Assembly: GCA_029785825.1 (NCBI GenBank)
Contig: JAFLYY010000001.1
Span: 837,374-901,373 of the forward strand
DNA: 64,000 nucleotides
Source of the DNA: Nitrososphaerota archaeon
Lineage (GTDB): Archaea > Thermoproteota > Nitrososphaeria > Nitrososphaerales > Gagatemarchaeaceae
Direction: 5' to 3'
Part shown: positions 43,151-50,570 of the stretch, piece after piece
Position numbering within the stretch: position 1 is the stretch's first letter
Layout: each line of letters opens with the position of its first letter
Made by a program: the position numbers and the translations under genes
The notes under the pieces: generated by a model
Seen by the model: the letters and a program-made list of their open reading frames with translations, nothing else
What the model was told of the DNA's origin: nothing
Database searches by the model: none

Positions 43151-44310
43151 CCCCACGCCCCCCGCCTGGCCCTGACGGCCAGGGACGCGACGACCGCCGC
43201 CGCGGGGACCAACGAGGAGAACAGCGCGGGCGCGGCCTGGAGGGCGACCGGGAGGGGCTGGAAGAAGAACTGGAGGGACCCGGAGGCGGACAGGAGCTGC
43301 AGGGCGCCGTAGGCTGCAAGGCACCCCGCCCCGCCGGCCAGGATAGAGGCGGGAGCTGCGACGGCCAGGAGCCAGGCGAAGGCCTTCCCTCTGCTCATGC
43401 CGAGGGCGCCTAGAGACTTCAGCGTCGGCTCGACCCCGTCGTACCAGTACGACGTGGCGAAGTAGACCGCCAGGAGGGACACCCCGACGACGACGGCCCC
43501 GAGGGACTCGAAGACAGCCTGCTCGAGGCCGAGCCCCCGGTCGAGGGCGGCGGTGAGGGACGGCGGGGCGATCCCGGAAGGAAAGAGGGAAACGAGGGTC
43601 GTGGTCGGCGCTAGCTGCAGCTGCTGGAGGAACGGGTTCGTGGCTCCGGAAGCCCCGCCGGACGGCTTAGCCTCGAGGGCCCGGACGAGCTGCGTCCTGT
43701 TGAAGACCGCAGGGTCCACCTTCAGCCTCACGAAGGTGACCTGCCCCGAGGAGAGGCCGCGCAGCCCCTGCGCCACCCCGAGGGTGGACAGCACCTCGTC
43801 GCTGAACGGAAGAGGGGCGGAGAACACCCCCGCCACCGAGACCTTGAAGGAAGAGGAGGCCAGGACCCCCTCGAGGGTGAGGGAAGCCCCCGGGGCGAGG
43901 CCGAGGGAGCGGGCGAGCACGTCCCCGACGTAGACGGCGCCGCTCCCACCCTCCGCCAGGGTCCCGGAGACCGCCGCCAGAGGCTGGACGGTGGCGAAGT
44001 CGGTGAGGTTGACCCCTCTCACCACCACTATGCGCCCGTCGAGGACGGCCGGCGCGAACACCTCGGGGCTGTACCCCACGACCCCCGGGACCTCCGTGGC
44101 GTTGAGCACGCTCGCCAGGGCGACCGCCCCGGTCTCGGGGACCCTCCCTCCCCCCGCGACTATGACGACGTTCTGGCCGCCCCCCGCACTGGACGTGTAG
44201 GCGCCCGCCGCCCCTGCGAGGAGGGCCGAGGTGGACGCGAGGGAGGCGGAGAGGACGAAGACGAGCGCGAGGAGGGAGGCCAGGCTCCTCCACCTCGTCA
44301 GCCTGAGCAG
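43147..44310 (-). CDS. FtsX/MacB-type permease with periplasmic-type domain, start codon unclear
   Basis: An N-terminal helix (LTRWRSLASLLALVFVL), a MacB_PCD-like external domain with several N-x-S/T sites, then three C-terminal helices (FtsX domain). It probably works with a LolD-type ATPase. The first usable start in frame is the GTG at 44109, but the sequence from 44310 down to it clearly codes for the expected N-terminal helix. No ATG, GTG or TTG lies there. The frame begins right after the TAG of the preceding gene (44316-44314), and a CTG at 44310 is used tentatively. Confidence 0.6.
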   Translation of the reverse strand: MLRLTRWRSLASLLALVFVLSASLASTSALLAGAAGAYTSSAGGGQNVVIVAGGGRVPETGAVALASVLNATEVPGVVGYSPEVFAPAVLDGRIVVVRGVNLTDFATVQPLAAVSGTLAEGGSGAVYVGDVLARSLGLAPGASLTLEGVLASSSFKVSVAGVFSAPLPFSDEVLSTLGVAQGLRGLSSGQVTFVRLKVDPAVFNRTQLVRALEAKPSGGASGATNPFLQQLQLAPTTTLVSLFPSGIAPPSLTAALDRGLGLEQAVFESLGAVVVGVSLLAVYFATSYWYDGVEPTLKSLGALGMSRGKAFAWLLAVAAPASILAGGAGCLAAYGALQLLSASGSLQFFFQPLPVALQAAPALFSSLVPAAAVVASLAVRARRGAWG

Positions 44311-44313
44311 CGT

Positions 44314-44871
44314 CTACGGTCCCCTCCTGCGGAGGGAGGCGGCGAGGGTCCCGGCGAGGAGGGCCGAAAGGGAAAGCGCAGCGACGGCGCCGAGGGACAG
44401 GGGGGACAGCTCCGGGACGTAGTACTGCGCGCCGACGGCGACCGCGAACACCCTGAAGACGACCTGTGAGGCGACGAGCCCCAGGGAGAGCCCCAGCGCG
44501 AAAGAGAGGGCCGAGAGGATCGCCCCCCGGACCAGGACGAGGGACCTCGACTGACCGGTCCCCCCGACTTCCGAGACGAGGCGCGCGGTCCCTTCGAAGG
44601 AGCGGGCGGAGTCGAGAGAGACGGCGAAGGCGGCCGCCGCCATCAGGAGCCAGACGGGGACGAGCCACGCCGACAGAAGAGAGTCCACCTCCGCCAGGAA
44701 GACGGAGACCAGGAGGGCGCCCCCTCCGGCCGCCCCGGTGGGAGCGGCGGCCAACACCGCCCCCCTCAGCGCGAGCGACCCAGCGACGAGGGCCACCAGC
44801 GAGGAGAGTGCCAAGACCCTGGCCGCGAACGAACCTCTGTCGCCGAGCGCGAGGTTGACCCGGAGGCTCAC
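44314..44871 (-). CDS. Short FtsX-like permease subunit
   Basis: 185 residues: an N-terminal helix, then helices that resemble the C-terminal FtsX domain (SLVLVRGAILSALSFALGLS, then LSLGAVAALSLSALLAG), with no external domain between. The GTG at 44871 was chosen because a TATA (CTTTATCT on the minus strand, 44895-44902) is 24-31 bases before it; the ATG at 45009 would lie upstream of this promoter. It is in the same frame as the following permease, separated only by its TAG. Confidence 0.6.
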   Translation of the reverse strand: MSLRVNLALGDRGSFAARVLALSSLVALVAGSLALRGAVLAAAPTGAAGGGALLVSVFLAEVDSLLSAWLVPVWLLMAAAAFAVSLDSARSFEGTARLVSEVGGTGQSRSLVLVRGAILSALSFALGLSLGLVASQVVFRVFAVAVGAQYYVPELSPLSLGAVAALSLSALLAGTLAASLRRRGP

Positions 44872-44894
44872 GACCCATGTCCCGGATGGAATCA

Positions 44895-44902
44895 AGATAA
44901 AG
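44895..44902 (-). promoter_or_regulatory. TATA box of the permease-glycosyltransferase operon
   Basis: Minus-strand CTTTATCT, 24-31 bases before GTG 44871. It supports the shorter start of the small permease and an operon running on through the two glycosyltransferase genes. Confidence 0.45.
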
Positions 44903-45112
44903 GGAACCACGCGTGCGAAAGCGCCGCGTCTGTCAGGGCGGACGGCGCAGGTGTCGGCGAAGAACAGTCGGGCCGTCCCAGAGAAGACGCCGCCGTCCCC
45001 CTCTCTCATGAGAGGCGTCGACCCACTACCTCAAACGCCGAAGTCCGGGAAACGGGCAGCGCGAACCCCTTTGAACGCCGAACCCGCCCTCCTTTGGCAC
45101 GCCGAAGAGCTC

Positions 45113-45405
45113 GGCATGGAGAAGAAGGGGTCGACCACGAAAGAGAACTTCGGCAGCAGGATGAGGTCCCAGAAGGCGTCGTTCCTGCTGCGTCATACGG
45201 GGGTCGAGCCCTTCAGGTCTTTTCACTTCGACGTGTATCCAAGGGATCTGGGGGGTGCCCGATGGACGCCATGCGCCTCGCTCATGCCCTGACAGACAGG
45301 CCGGCGTTGGGGTACCTGGCATTTGACTACAAGGTCTCCAACAAGCTGAAGAAGATGGACGTACGGCGGGAAGGCTTCGTCATCGGCGACGACCCTGGGT
45401 TCTGA
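45113..45405 (+). pseudogene. Possible small gene broken by a frameshift
   Basis: Two overlapping frames together look like one protein. The first (from about 45116) reads MEKKGSTTKENFGSRMRSQ up to FHFDVYPRDLGG. The second, from about 45253, continues CPMDAMRLAHALTDRP to DDPGF (stop 45405). The switch falls at a run of six G (45250-45255). An added G there would join them. It could be a real broken gene, a sequencing error, or two unrelated short frames. The rest of 44872-45481 shows no gene. Confidence 0.25.
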
Positions 45406-45481
45406 AGCGCGCTGCCGGCCGCGTCCTCCCCCCGACCTCCGACGCCGAACGATTAAGAGAACCTGACGGACCGGGGGCCCG

Positions 45482-46120
45482 TTGGCCAGGACGGGGGTCC
45501 GCGCCCTGATCGCGGGAGCGTACAGGGACGGACGGGGGGCAGTCATCGTCCTGATGGCCCTCAACGCCGTCTTCGTCGCTCTGGCCCTCTCGGTGCAGAC
45601 CGCGGCCCCTGGGAGCGGGCCGTCCCCGTCCCCGCCCGGCCCCGTCCCATGGATCGCAGACCCGAGCATAGCGGTCGTGCAGGTGCTCGTGCACGTCGTC
45701 ACCGGGTTCCTCGTGGGGGCGCTGACCCTGGACCTGGAGAAGGGGGTGATAGGCGCCGCCATGGGGGCGCTCATCGACATCGACCACGTCTCGGTCCTGC
45801 TCGGCTTCACCTCGGTCGGGAGGGAGGGGCACTCCTTCGTCCTCATGGCGGTCCTGATCGTAGTTGTGTGGAGGCTGGGCCTCTGGAGGTGGGGACCGGC
45901 AGATTTCGCCCTCTTCGCAGTCGCCCAGTTCGCCGCCCACTTCGCGGTCGCCCCGCCCGGGTTCCCCCTCTTCGAGCCGTTCACATACCAAGTCTTCAGC
46001 CTCCCCCCGGCTGACTTCGCCGCGGTGGCCGCGTTGTCCCTCGGATGCTTCTGGGGGTTGAAGGCGCTCCGCCACCGGGCTCCTCTTCGGGAGGGGCAGG
46101 CCGGGCCCCATGCGCCCTAG
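45482..46120 (+). CDS. Membrane-bound metal-dependent hydrolase-like protein (DUF457/YdjM type)
   Basis: 212 residues, about five helices. The motif set DIDH (in ALIDIDHVSVLLGF), REGHSF and QFAAHFAVAPPGFPLFEPF resembles the His/Asp pattern of the YdjM/DUF457 family, which has membrane-embedded metal sites and an unclear substrate. The TTG start has a TATA (GATTAAGAG, 45451-45459) about 27 bases upstream. The stop overlaps the convergent coxS-like stop by 4 bases. Confidence 0.6.
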   Translation: MARTGVRALIAGAYRDGRGAVIVLMALNAVFVALALSVQTAAPGSGPSPSPPGPVPWIADPSIAVVQVLVHVVTGFLVGALTLDLEKGVIGAAMGALIDIDHVSVLLGFTSVGREGHSFVLMAVLIVVVWRLGLWRWGPADFALFAVAQFAAHFAVAPPGFPLFEPFTYQVFSLPPADFAAVAALSLGCFWGLKALRHRAPLREGQAGPHAP

Positions 46121-46629
46121 GACTTTCTGGCCCGGGAGGTGCGCGGCGCGCGGCCCTGCTTCCGCCGCAGCCTGGCCGCCTCCTTCACCGAGTCGACAAT
46201 ATTCCCGTAGCCGGTGCACCTGCAGATGTTCCCGGATATCGCCGCCCTGATGCGCTCCTCGGTAGGGTCAGAATCCTCGTTCAGGAGGGCGTACGCTGAC
46301 ATCAGCATCCCCGAGGTGCAGAAGCCGCACTGCATGCCGTGCTTCGACCTGAACGCCTGCTGCACCGGGTCAAGCGCCCCGTCTTTCGCGAGCCCCTCCA
46401 CCGTCGTGACCTCCTTCCCGTCCGCCTGGACGGCGAGGACCGTGCACGACTTCACCGGGACCCCGTCGAGGAGGACCGTGCAGGCTCCGCAGTTCGTGGT
46501 CTCGCACCCGACGTGCGCCCCCGTCAGCCCCAGGTTCTCCCGCAGGAAGTGGACCAGCAGGAGCCTCGGCTCCACCTCTGCCTCCCTCCTGTGTCCGTTG
46601 ACCTCCAGCGCGATTCTCACCTTCGTCAC
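46117..46629 (-). CDS. coxS: CO-dehydrogenase-family 2Fe-2S subunit
   Basis: 170 residues with clusters C42-C47-C50-C62 and C101-C104-C136-C138. The C-terminus is Arg-rich. Electron-transfer subunit of the second molybdenum hydroxylase in this window. It overlaps the FAD-subunit stop by 4 bases and is the last gene of the operon. Confidence 0.93.
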   Translation of the reverse strand: MTKVRIALEVNGHRREAEVEPRLLLVHFLRENLGLTGAHVGCETTNCGACTVLLDGVPVKSCTVLAVQADGKEVTTVEGLAKDGALDPVQQAFRSKHGMQCGFCTSGMLMSAYALLNEDSDPTEERIRAAISGNICRCTGYGNIVDSVKEAARLRRKQGRAPRTSRARKS

Positions 46630-47510
46630 TTCGTTCCCCTCCTCGCCCGCTCCCCCGCCCTCTCCAGCCCCCTCGCCACCAGCAGCCTGACCAGCCTCCT
46701 CTTGTACTCGGCGGTCCCCCTGATGTCAGACACGGGCGAAGTCGCATCCGCCGCCAGGTCGGCCGCCTCTCTGAGCGCCTTGCCGTCGGTGATCGCCCGT
46801 CCGACCATGGCCCCTTCTGCCTCCTTCGCCTTCATCGCCGTCGCCCCGACCCCCGCCAGGCCGATCCCCACGTAGGTGCACCTCGACTCCCTGTCTAGGG
46901 TGACCTGTACCGCCGCCGCTGCGGTCGCGAAGTCCGCCACCTTCTGCTCGACCTTCAGGTAGACCCCTCCGCTGCGCGGCGGCTGGGACGGGACCCTCGC
47001 CTCTGTGAGTATCTCGTCGCGCGCCAGAGCCGTGGTGAAGGTGTCGACGAAGAACGCGTCTGCCCTGACCGTCCTCGCCCCGGCGGGGCCGGTGGCGACG
47101 AGCTCGCCCCCCATCGCGAGCATCACGGCCGGGAGGTCGTTGGCAGGGTCGCCGTGACAGAGGTTCCCTCCCACGGTCCCGAGGTTGCGGACCAGCGGGT
47201 CGGCGACCGTCAAGGAGGCGTCATGGAGCGCCTGGTACCTCCTCCGGACGAGGTCCGACCTGCAGAGCTCGGCGACCCTTGTCAGCGCCCCGACCCTCAG
47301 GAACCCGCCCGACTCCTTCACGTAGTCGAGCCCTGGGAGCCTCTGTATGTCGACCAGGAGCGCCGGGGCCGCGACCCTCAGCTTCAGAAGCGGTATCATG
47401 CTCTGCCCTCCGGCGAGGACCTTCGCGTCGTCCCCCCTCGCCTGCAGCATCCGGACGGCCTCGTCGAGGGTCCTGGGGGCCGCGTACTCGAACCTCGGGG
47501 GGAGGGTCAT
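46626..47510 (-). CDS. coxM: CO-dehydrogenase-family FAD subunit
   Basis: 294 residues. Flavin motifs AGGQSMIPLLKLR and LGTVGGNLCHGDPANDLP are closer to CoxM than to the xanthine-type subunit at 24521. It accepts electrons from the 2Fe-2S subunit. 4-base overlaps on both sides show translational coupling in the order L-M-S. Confidence 0.92.
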   Translation of the reverse strand: MTLPPRFEYAAPRTLDEAVRMLQARGDDAKVLAGGQSMIPLLKLRVAAPALLVDIQRLPGLDYVKESGGFLRVGALTRVAELCRSDLVRRRYQALHDASLTVADPLVRNLGTVGGNLCHGDPANDLPAVMLAMGGELVATGPAGARTVRADAFFVDTFTTALARDEILTEARVPSQPPRSGGVYLKVEQKVADFATAAAAVQVTLDRESRCTYVGIGLAGVGATAMKAKEAEGAMVGRAITDGKALREAADLAADATSPVSDIRGTAEYKRRLVRLLVARGLERAGERARRGTK

Positions 47511-49570
47511 CTCCGCTCCTCCTCTAGCAAGCCCTTCCTCCAGAGCCTCTCCGAGTCTATCGGGAGGTCGGCGAACTTCTTCCCCAGGAGGAGCTCGAGC
47601 GCCCTCGTCGCGGCCGGCGGGACCCCGATGGTGGGGCTCTCCCCGACCCCCTTCGCCCCGTGCGGGAGCGGGGACCTGTGGGAGGAAGTCATCACCTTCA
47701 TCCTCGGCATCTCCGTCGAGTGCAGCACCCCCGCGTCGGCGATGGAGGCGGTCAGGATCTGCCCGTCCTCGCTGTAGAGGGCCTGCTCATACATCACCTC
47801 GCCGATCGCCTGGGCGATCCCTCCGGCGATCTGGCTGACTATCATGCCCGGGTTCAACGGGGTCCCGACGTCGTAGAACGTCTCGACCGAATCGACGACC
47901 GCGCTGCCGGCATCCGTCAGCCGGGCGGTCGCCAGGTTGGCGCCGAGGGAGTTCATGAGCTCCGTCGGCTTGAAGAAGACCTCCGCCTCGTAATCCCCTT
48001 CCAGGAGGGTCGCCGCAGAATAGCGCTTCCCGAGCTTCTTCTTCGCAATCGCCTTCACCTTCCTGCTCGCCTCGACCACGGCCCCGCCTCCGACTATCGC
48101 GGTCCTGCTCCCCCAGCTCCCGACCCCTCCGGATATCGCTCCTGTGTCAGAGCGCTGGAGCTCTACAACCCCGGCGGGGACGCCGAGCTCCCGGCTCACC
48201 AGGCTCCTTACCCACGTCCCGTGCCCCTGGCCGGTGGTGCTCCCCCCTATCCAGACGAGGACCTTCCCAGCTTTCACGGCGACCTTCCCCGACTCCCCTG
48301 CGCCTGCGGCGGGTATCAGCATGAAGAAGGAGAGCCCGAGCTTCCCATTCTTCCTCCTCCTCCTCTTGTAGTCGAACGCCTCCAGCGCCTCCGCGAAGAA
48401 GCGCCTCGACGGCGGCGCCTCCATCCCCAGGGGGGACGTCGTCCTGCGGACGGTCGCGTTCCTCAGCCTCAGTTCCGCGGCGTCGACCCCCGTGGCGTCC
48501 GCGAGCCTGTCCATCGCGCGCTCCATGAAGAAGGCGGCCTCCGGCCTCCCGGCTCCGCGGTAGGGGCCCATGTTCACCTTGTTAGTCAGCACCCCCTTCG
48601 CAGTCGCGTACGCCTTCGGGACCGCGTATGGCCCGACGAGCTGGGACGCGATCCATCTGGGGGTCCACGCCCCGCCCCCAAGGGGGTAAGCCCCCGAGTC
48701 GACGAGGACGTCTGCCTTCAATCCCAACACCTTCCCCTTCCTGTCCGCGTAGAGCTTCACCTTCCCCCTGACCCCGCGCCCCTGGTTCGAGGCCACCTGG
48801 TGCTCGTACCTGCTCTCCACCCACTTCACCGGCTTCTTCGTCTTCATGGCCGCGTAAGCCGCGACCACGTACTCGGGGTAGATCCCTCCCTTCACCCCGA
48901 AGGCTCCCCCCGTGTCCAGCTGCACGACCCTCACCGCGTCGGGCTTCAGCCCCAGCGCTCCGGCCAGTCCGTCGCGCCAGGAGAAGACAGACTGAGACGA
49001 GGCGTAGACCGTCAGGACCGACCCGTCGTAAGCGACCACGACCCCCCTGGTCTCGAGAGGGTTCGTGGCGACCCGCGCCATCCTGAGGGTCTCCTCGACC
49101 TCGACGGGGGCTGTGAGGTCGAAGTCCTTCCCGAGCTCCGCCGACGCGACCAGGTTGCTCTCCATCCCCGGATGGATCGGCTCGGACTGCAGCGCCTTCT
49201 CCGGGTCCATGACGGGCTTCAGCGCATCATACTGGACGTCCACTTCGTCCGCCCTGTCTTCGGCCTCGTACCTGTCCGCCCCGAGGACGGCCGCCACCGG
49301 CTGCCCGACGTAGTTGACGCGGTCCGCCGACAGCGCCGGGAATGGGACCCTCGACCTCCCTCCGGCGTCCTCTCCGACCGACTCCATCGTGGCCTGCAGC
49401 TCGTTCCCCGTTATCCCTCCGCTCACCGAGAGCACTCGGGCCCTGGCGTAGGGGCTCCTGACGACGTGGAGGTGGAGCATCCCCTCAAGCTTCAGGTCGT
49501 CCACGTATCTCCCCCGGCCGCGGACGAACCGCTCTTCCGGGTCATCCTCGCCGAACCCTGCGCCCGCCAT
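47507..49570 (-). CDS. coxL: CO-dehydrogenase-family molybdopterin subunit, form II
   Basis: 687 residues. Cofactor and active-site motifs: LDTGGAFGVKGG, MGPYRGAGRPEA, TTGQGHGTW and catalytic Glu644 in AKGVGESPTIG. The active-site loop PYRGAGR is the form II type; true CO-oxidising form I has the cysteine-containing VAYRCSFR. The substrate is thus probably an aldehyde or N-heterocycle, not CO. The ATG at 49570 is the family N-terminus (GFGEDDPEERFVRGRGRYVDD region); the open frame to 49669 is spurious. A TATA-like GATTTTTAC lies about 35 bases upstream. Confidence 0.9.
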   Translation of the reverse strand: MAGAGFGEDDPEERFVRGRGRYVDDLKLEGMLHLHVVRSPYARARVLSVSGGITGNELQATMESVGEDAGGRSRVPFPALSADRVNYVGQPVAAVLGADRYEAEDRADEVDVQYDALKPVMDPEKALQSEPIHPGMESNLVASAELGKDFDLTAPVEVEETLRMARVATNPLETRGVVVAYDGSVLTVYASSQSVFSWRDGLAGALGLKPDAVRVVQLDTGGAFGVKGGIYPEYVVAAYAAMKTKKPVKWVESRYEHQVASNQGRGVRGKVKLYADRKGKVLGLKADVLVDSGAYPLGGGAWTPRWIASQLVGPYAVPKAYATAKGVLTNKVNMGPYRGAGRPEAAFFMERAMDRLADATGVDAAELRLRNATVRRTTSPLGMEAPPSRRFFAEALEAFDYKRRRRKNGKLGLSFFMLIPAAGAGESGKVAVKAGKVLVWIGGSTTGQGHGTWVRSLVSRELGVPAGVVELQRSDTGAISGGVGSWGSRTAIVGGGAVVEASRKVKAIAKKKLGKRYSAATLLEGDYEAEVFFKPTELMNSLGANLATARLTDAGSAVVDSVETFYDVGTPLNPGMIVSQIAGGIAQAIGEVMYEQALYSEDGQILTASIADAGVLHSTEMPRMKVMTSSHRSPLPHGAKGVGESPTIGVPPAATRALELLLGKKFADLPIDSERLWRKGLLEEERR

Positions 49571-49632
49571 GCTAGACTGGAGGTACCGCGAAGGAGCCGG
49601 AGTAAAAATCTTCGGAAACCTCCCCTCGCTCA

Positions 49633-49641
49633 GCTTAATAC
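49633..49641 (+). promoter_or_regulatory. TATA box fixing the ATG at 49668
   Basis: GCTTAATAC, 27-35 bases before ATG 49668. It shows that the frame extending back to 49569 is not translated. Confidence 0.5.
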
Positions 49642-49667
49642 TCCTCCCCGGGCCGGAGAGGGCAGGC

Positions 49668-50450
49668 ATGGGTGACCCCGCGGACCTGGCGGGCCTGATC
49701 GACCGCTACAAGGCGGAAGGGTGGGTCAAGGAGGCAGGCGCCCACTCCATAGACCTGACCAGGGACGAGGTCGCCTTCGAGTACGACTCCAGGAGGGAGT
49801 TCAGGGCAGCGAGCACCATCAAGCTCGCCATAGCATGCGAGGTCCTCCGGCAGGCGGAGGCGGGGGCTTTCAAGATGGGCCAGCCGCTCAGGCGGGGGGA
49901 CCTGGTGGGGGGGTCGGGGCTCCTCCGCCTCATGAAAGACGAAGTGAAGCCGACCCCCTCCTCCATGCTGAACCTCATGCTGGACGTGAGCGACAATTCA
50001 GCCACCAACTGGCTGATCGACCTCGTGGGGAAGCCGAACGTCAACAGGCTGATGGGACGCTATTCCCTCGACATACACCTCTCAGGGAGGCTGATGCGCC
50101 CGAAGAAGCGCCCGAACACAGCGACCCCCGAAGCCATGTCGCGGCTGATGGGGCTGGTCCACCGGAGGAAGATGGTCTCCCCCTGGGTTTCGTCCCGGCT
50201 CGTCCAGGTGCTGAGGTTCCAGCAGCACCTCGACATGATCCCTGGCGGGCTCCCAGGGGAGCGGGTCAGGTGCGTGAACAAGACGGGGGGGCTCGACGAT
50301 CTCCGGGCCGACGTGGGGGTCGTCTGGGGGAGAGGGTACGCGTACACCGTGGCCATGTTCGTGGAAGGGTTCGAGGACGGCTACCGGGGCGGGTCGCTGG
50401 TCCGGGAGGCCAGCCACGCCCTGTGGGAGTCCCTCGGGGCCAAGCGCTAG
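49668..50450 (+). CDS. Class A beta-lactamase-fold serine protein, cytosolic, altered omega loop
   Basis: 260 residues. The active-site set is visible: S49-T-I-K52 (SxxK), S108-D109-N110 (SDN) and K205-T206-G207 (KTG). The following TPEAM matches the beta-lactamase-2 fold. The omega loop that carries the deacylating Glu166 and Asn170 is shortened to RPKKRPNT and lacks both. There is no signal peptide. So this is probably not an antibiotic-degrading enzyme; a peptidase, esterase or acyl-enzyme-forming protein is more likely. It is divergent from coxL. Confidence 0.75.
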   Translation: MGDPADLAGLIDRYKAEGWVKEAGAHSIDLTRDEVAFEYDSRREFRAASTIKLAIACEVLRQAEAGAFKMGQPLRRGDLVGGSGLLRLMKDEVKPTPSSMLNLMLDVSDNSATNWLIDLVGKPNVNRLMGRYSLDIHLSGRLMRPKKRPNTATPEAMSRLMGLVHRRKMVSPWVSSRLVQVLRFQQHLDMIPGGLPGERVRCVNKTGGLDDLRADVGVVWGRGYAYTVAMFVEGFEDGYRGGSLVREASHALWESLGAKR

Positions 50451-50570
50451 GGGTCCCGCAAGGGTTGTCAGCAGTTATTCTGCGGGTTTCGAGAATTATC
50501 TCCAGTCCGGGCAGGGCGTAAATAGTGTCGCGCGTCGGGCGGCCCGTTCTAGGAGAGGAGCGATGGTCCA

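Noticed and set aside
46117-49570. True CO dehydrogenase
   Set aside because: The active-site loop is the form II type without the CO-specific cysteine motif.
47660-49675. 671-codon plus-strand open frame
   Set aside because: It is antisense to coxL and rich in Arg, Pro and Gly; the opposite strand carries complete enzyme motifs. Such long antisense frames are usual at this GC content.
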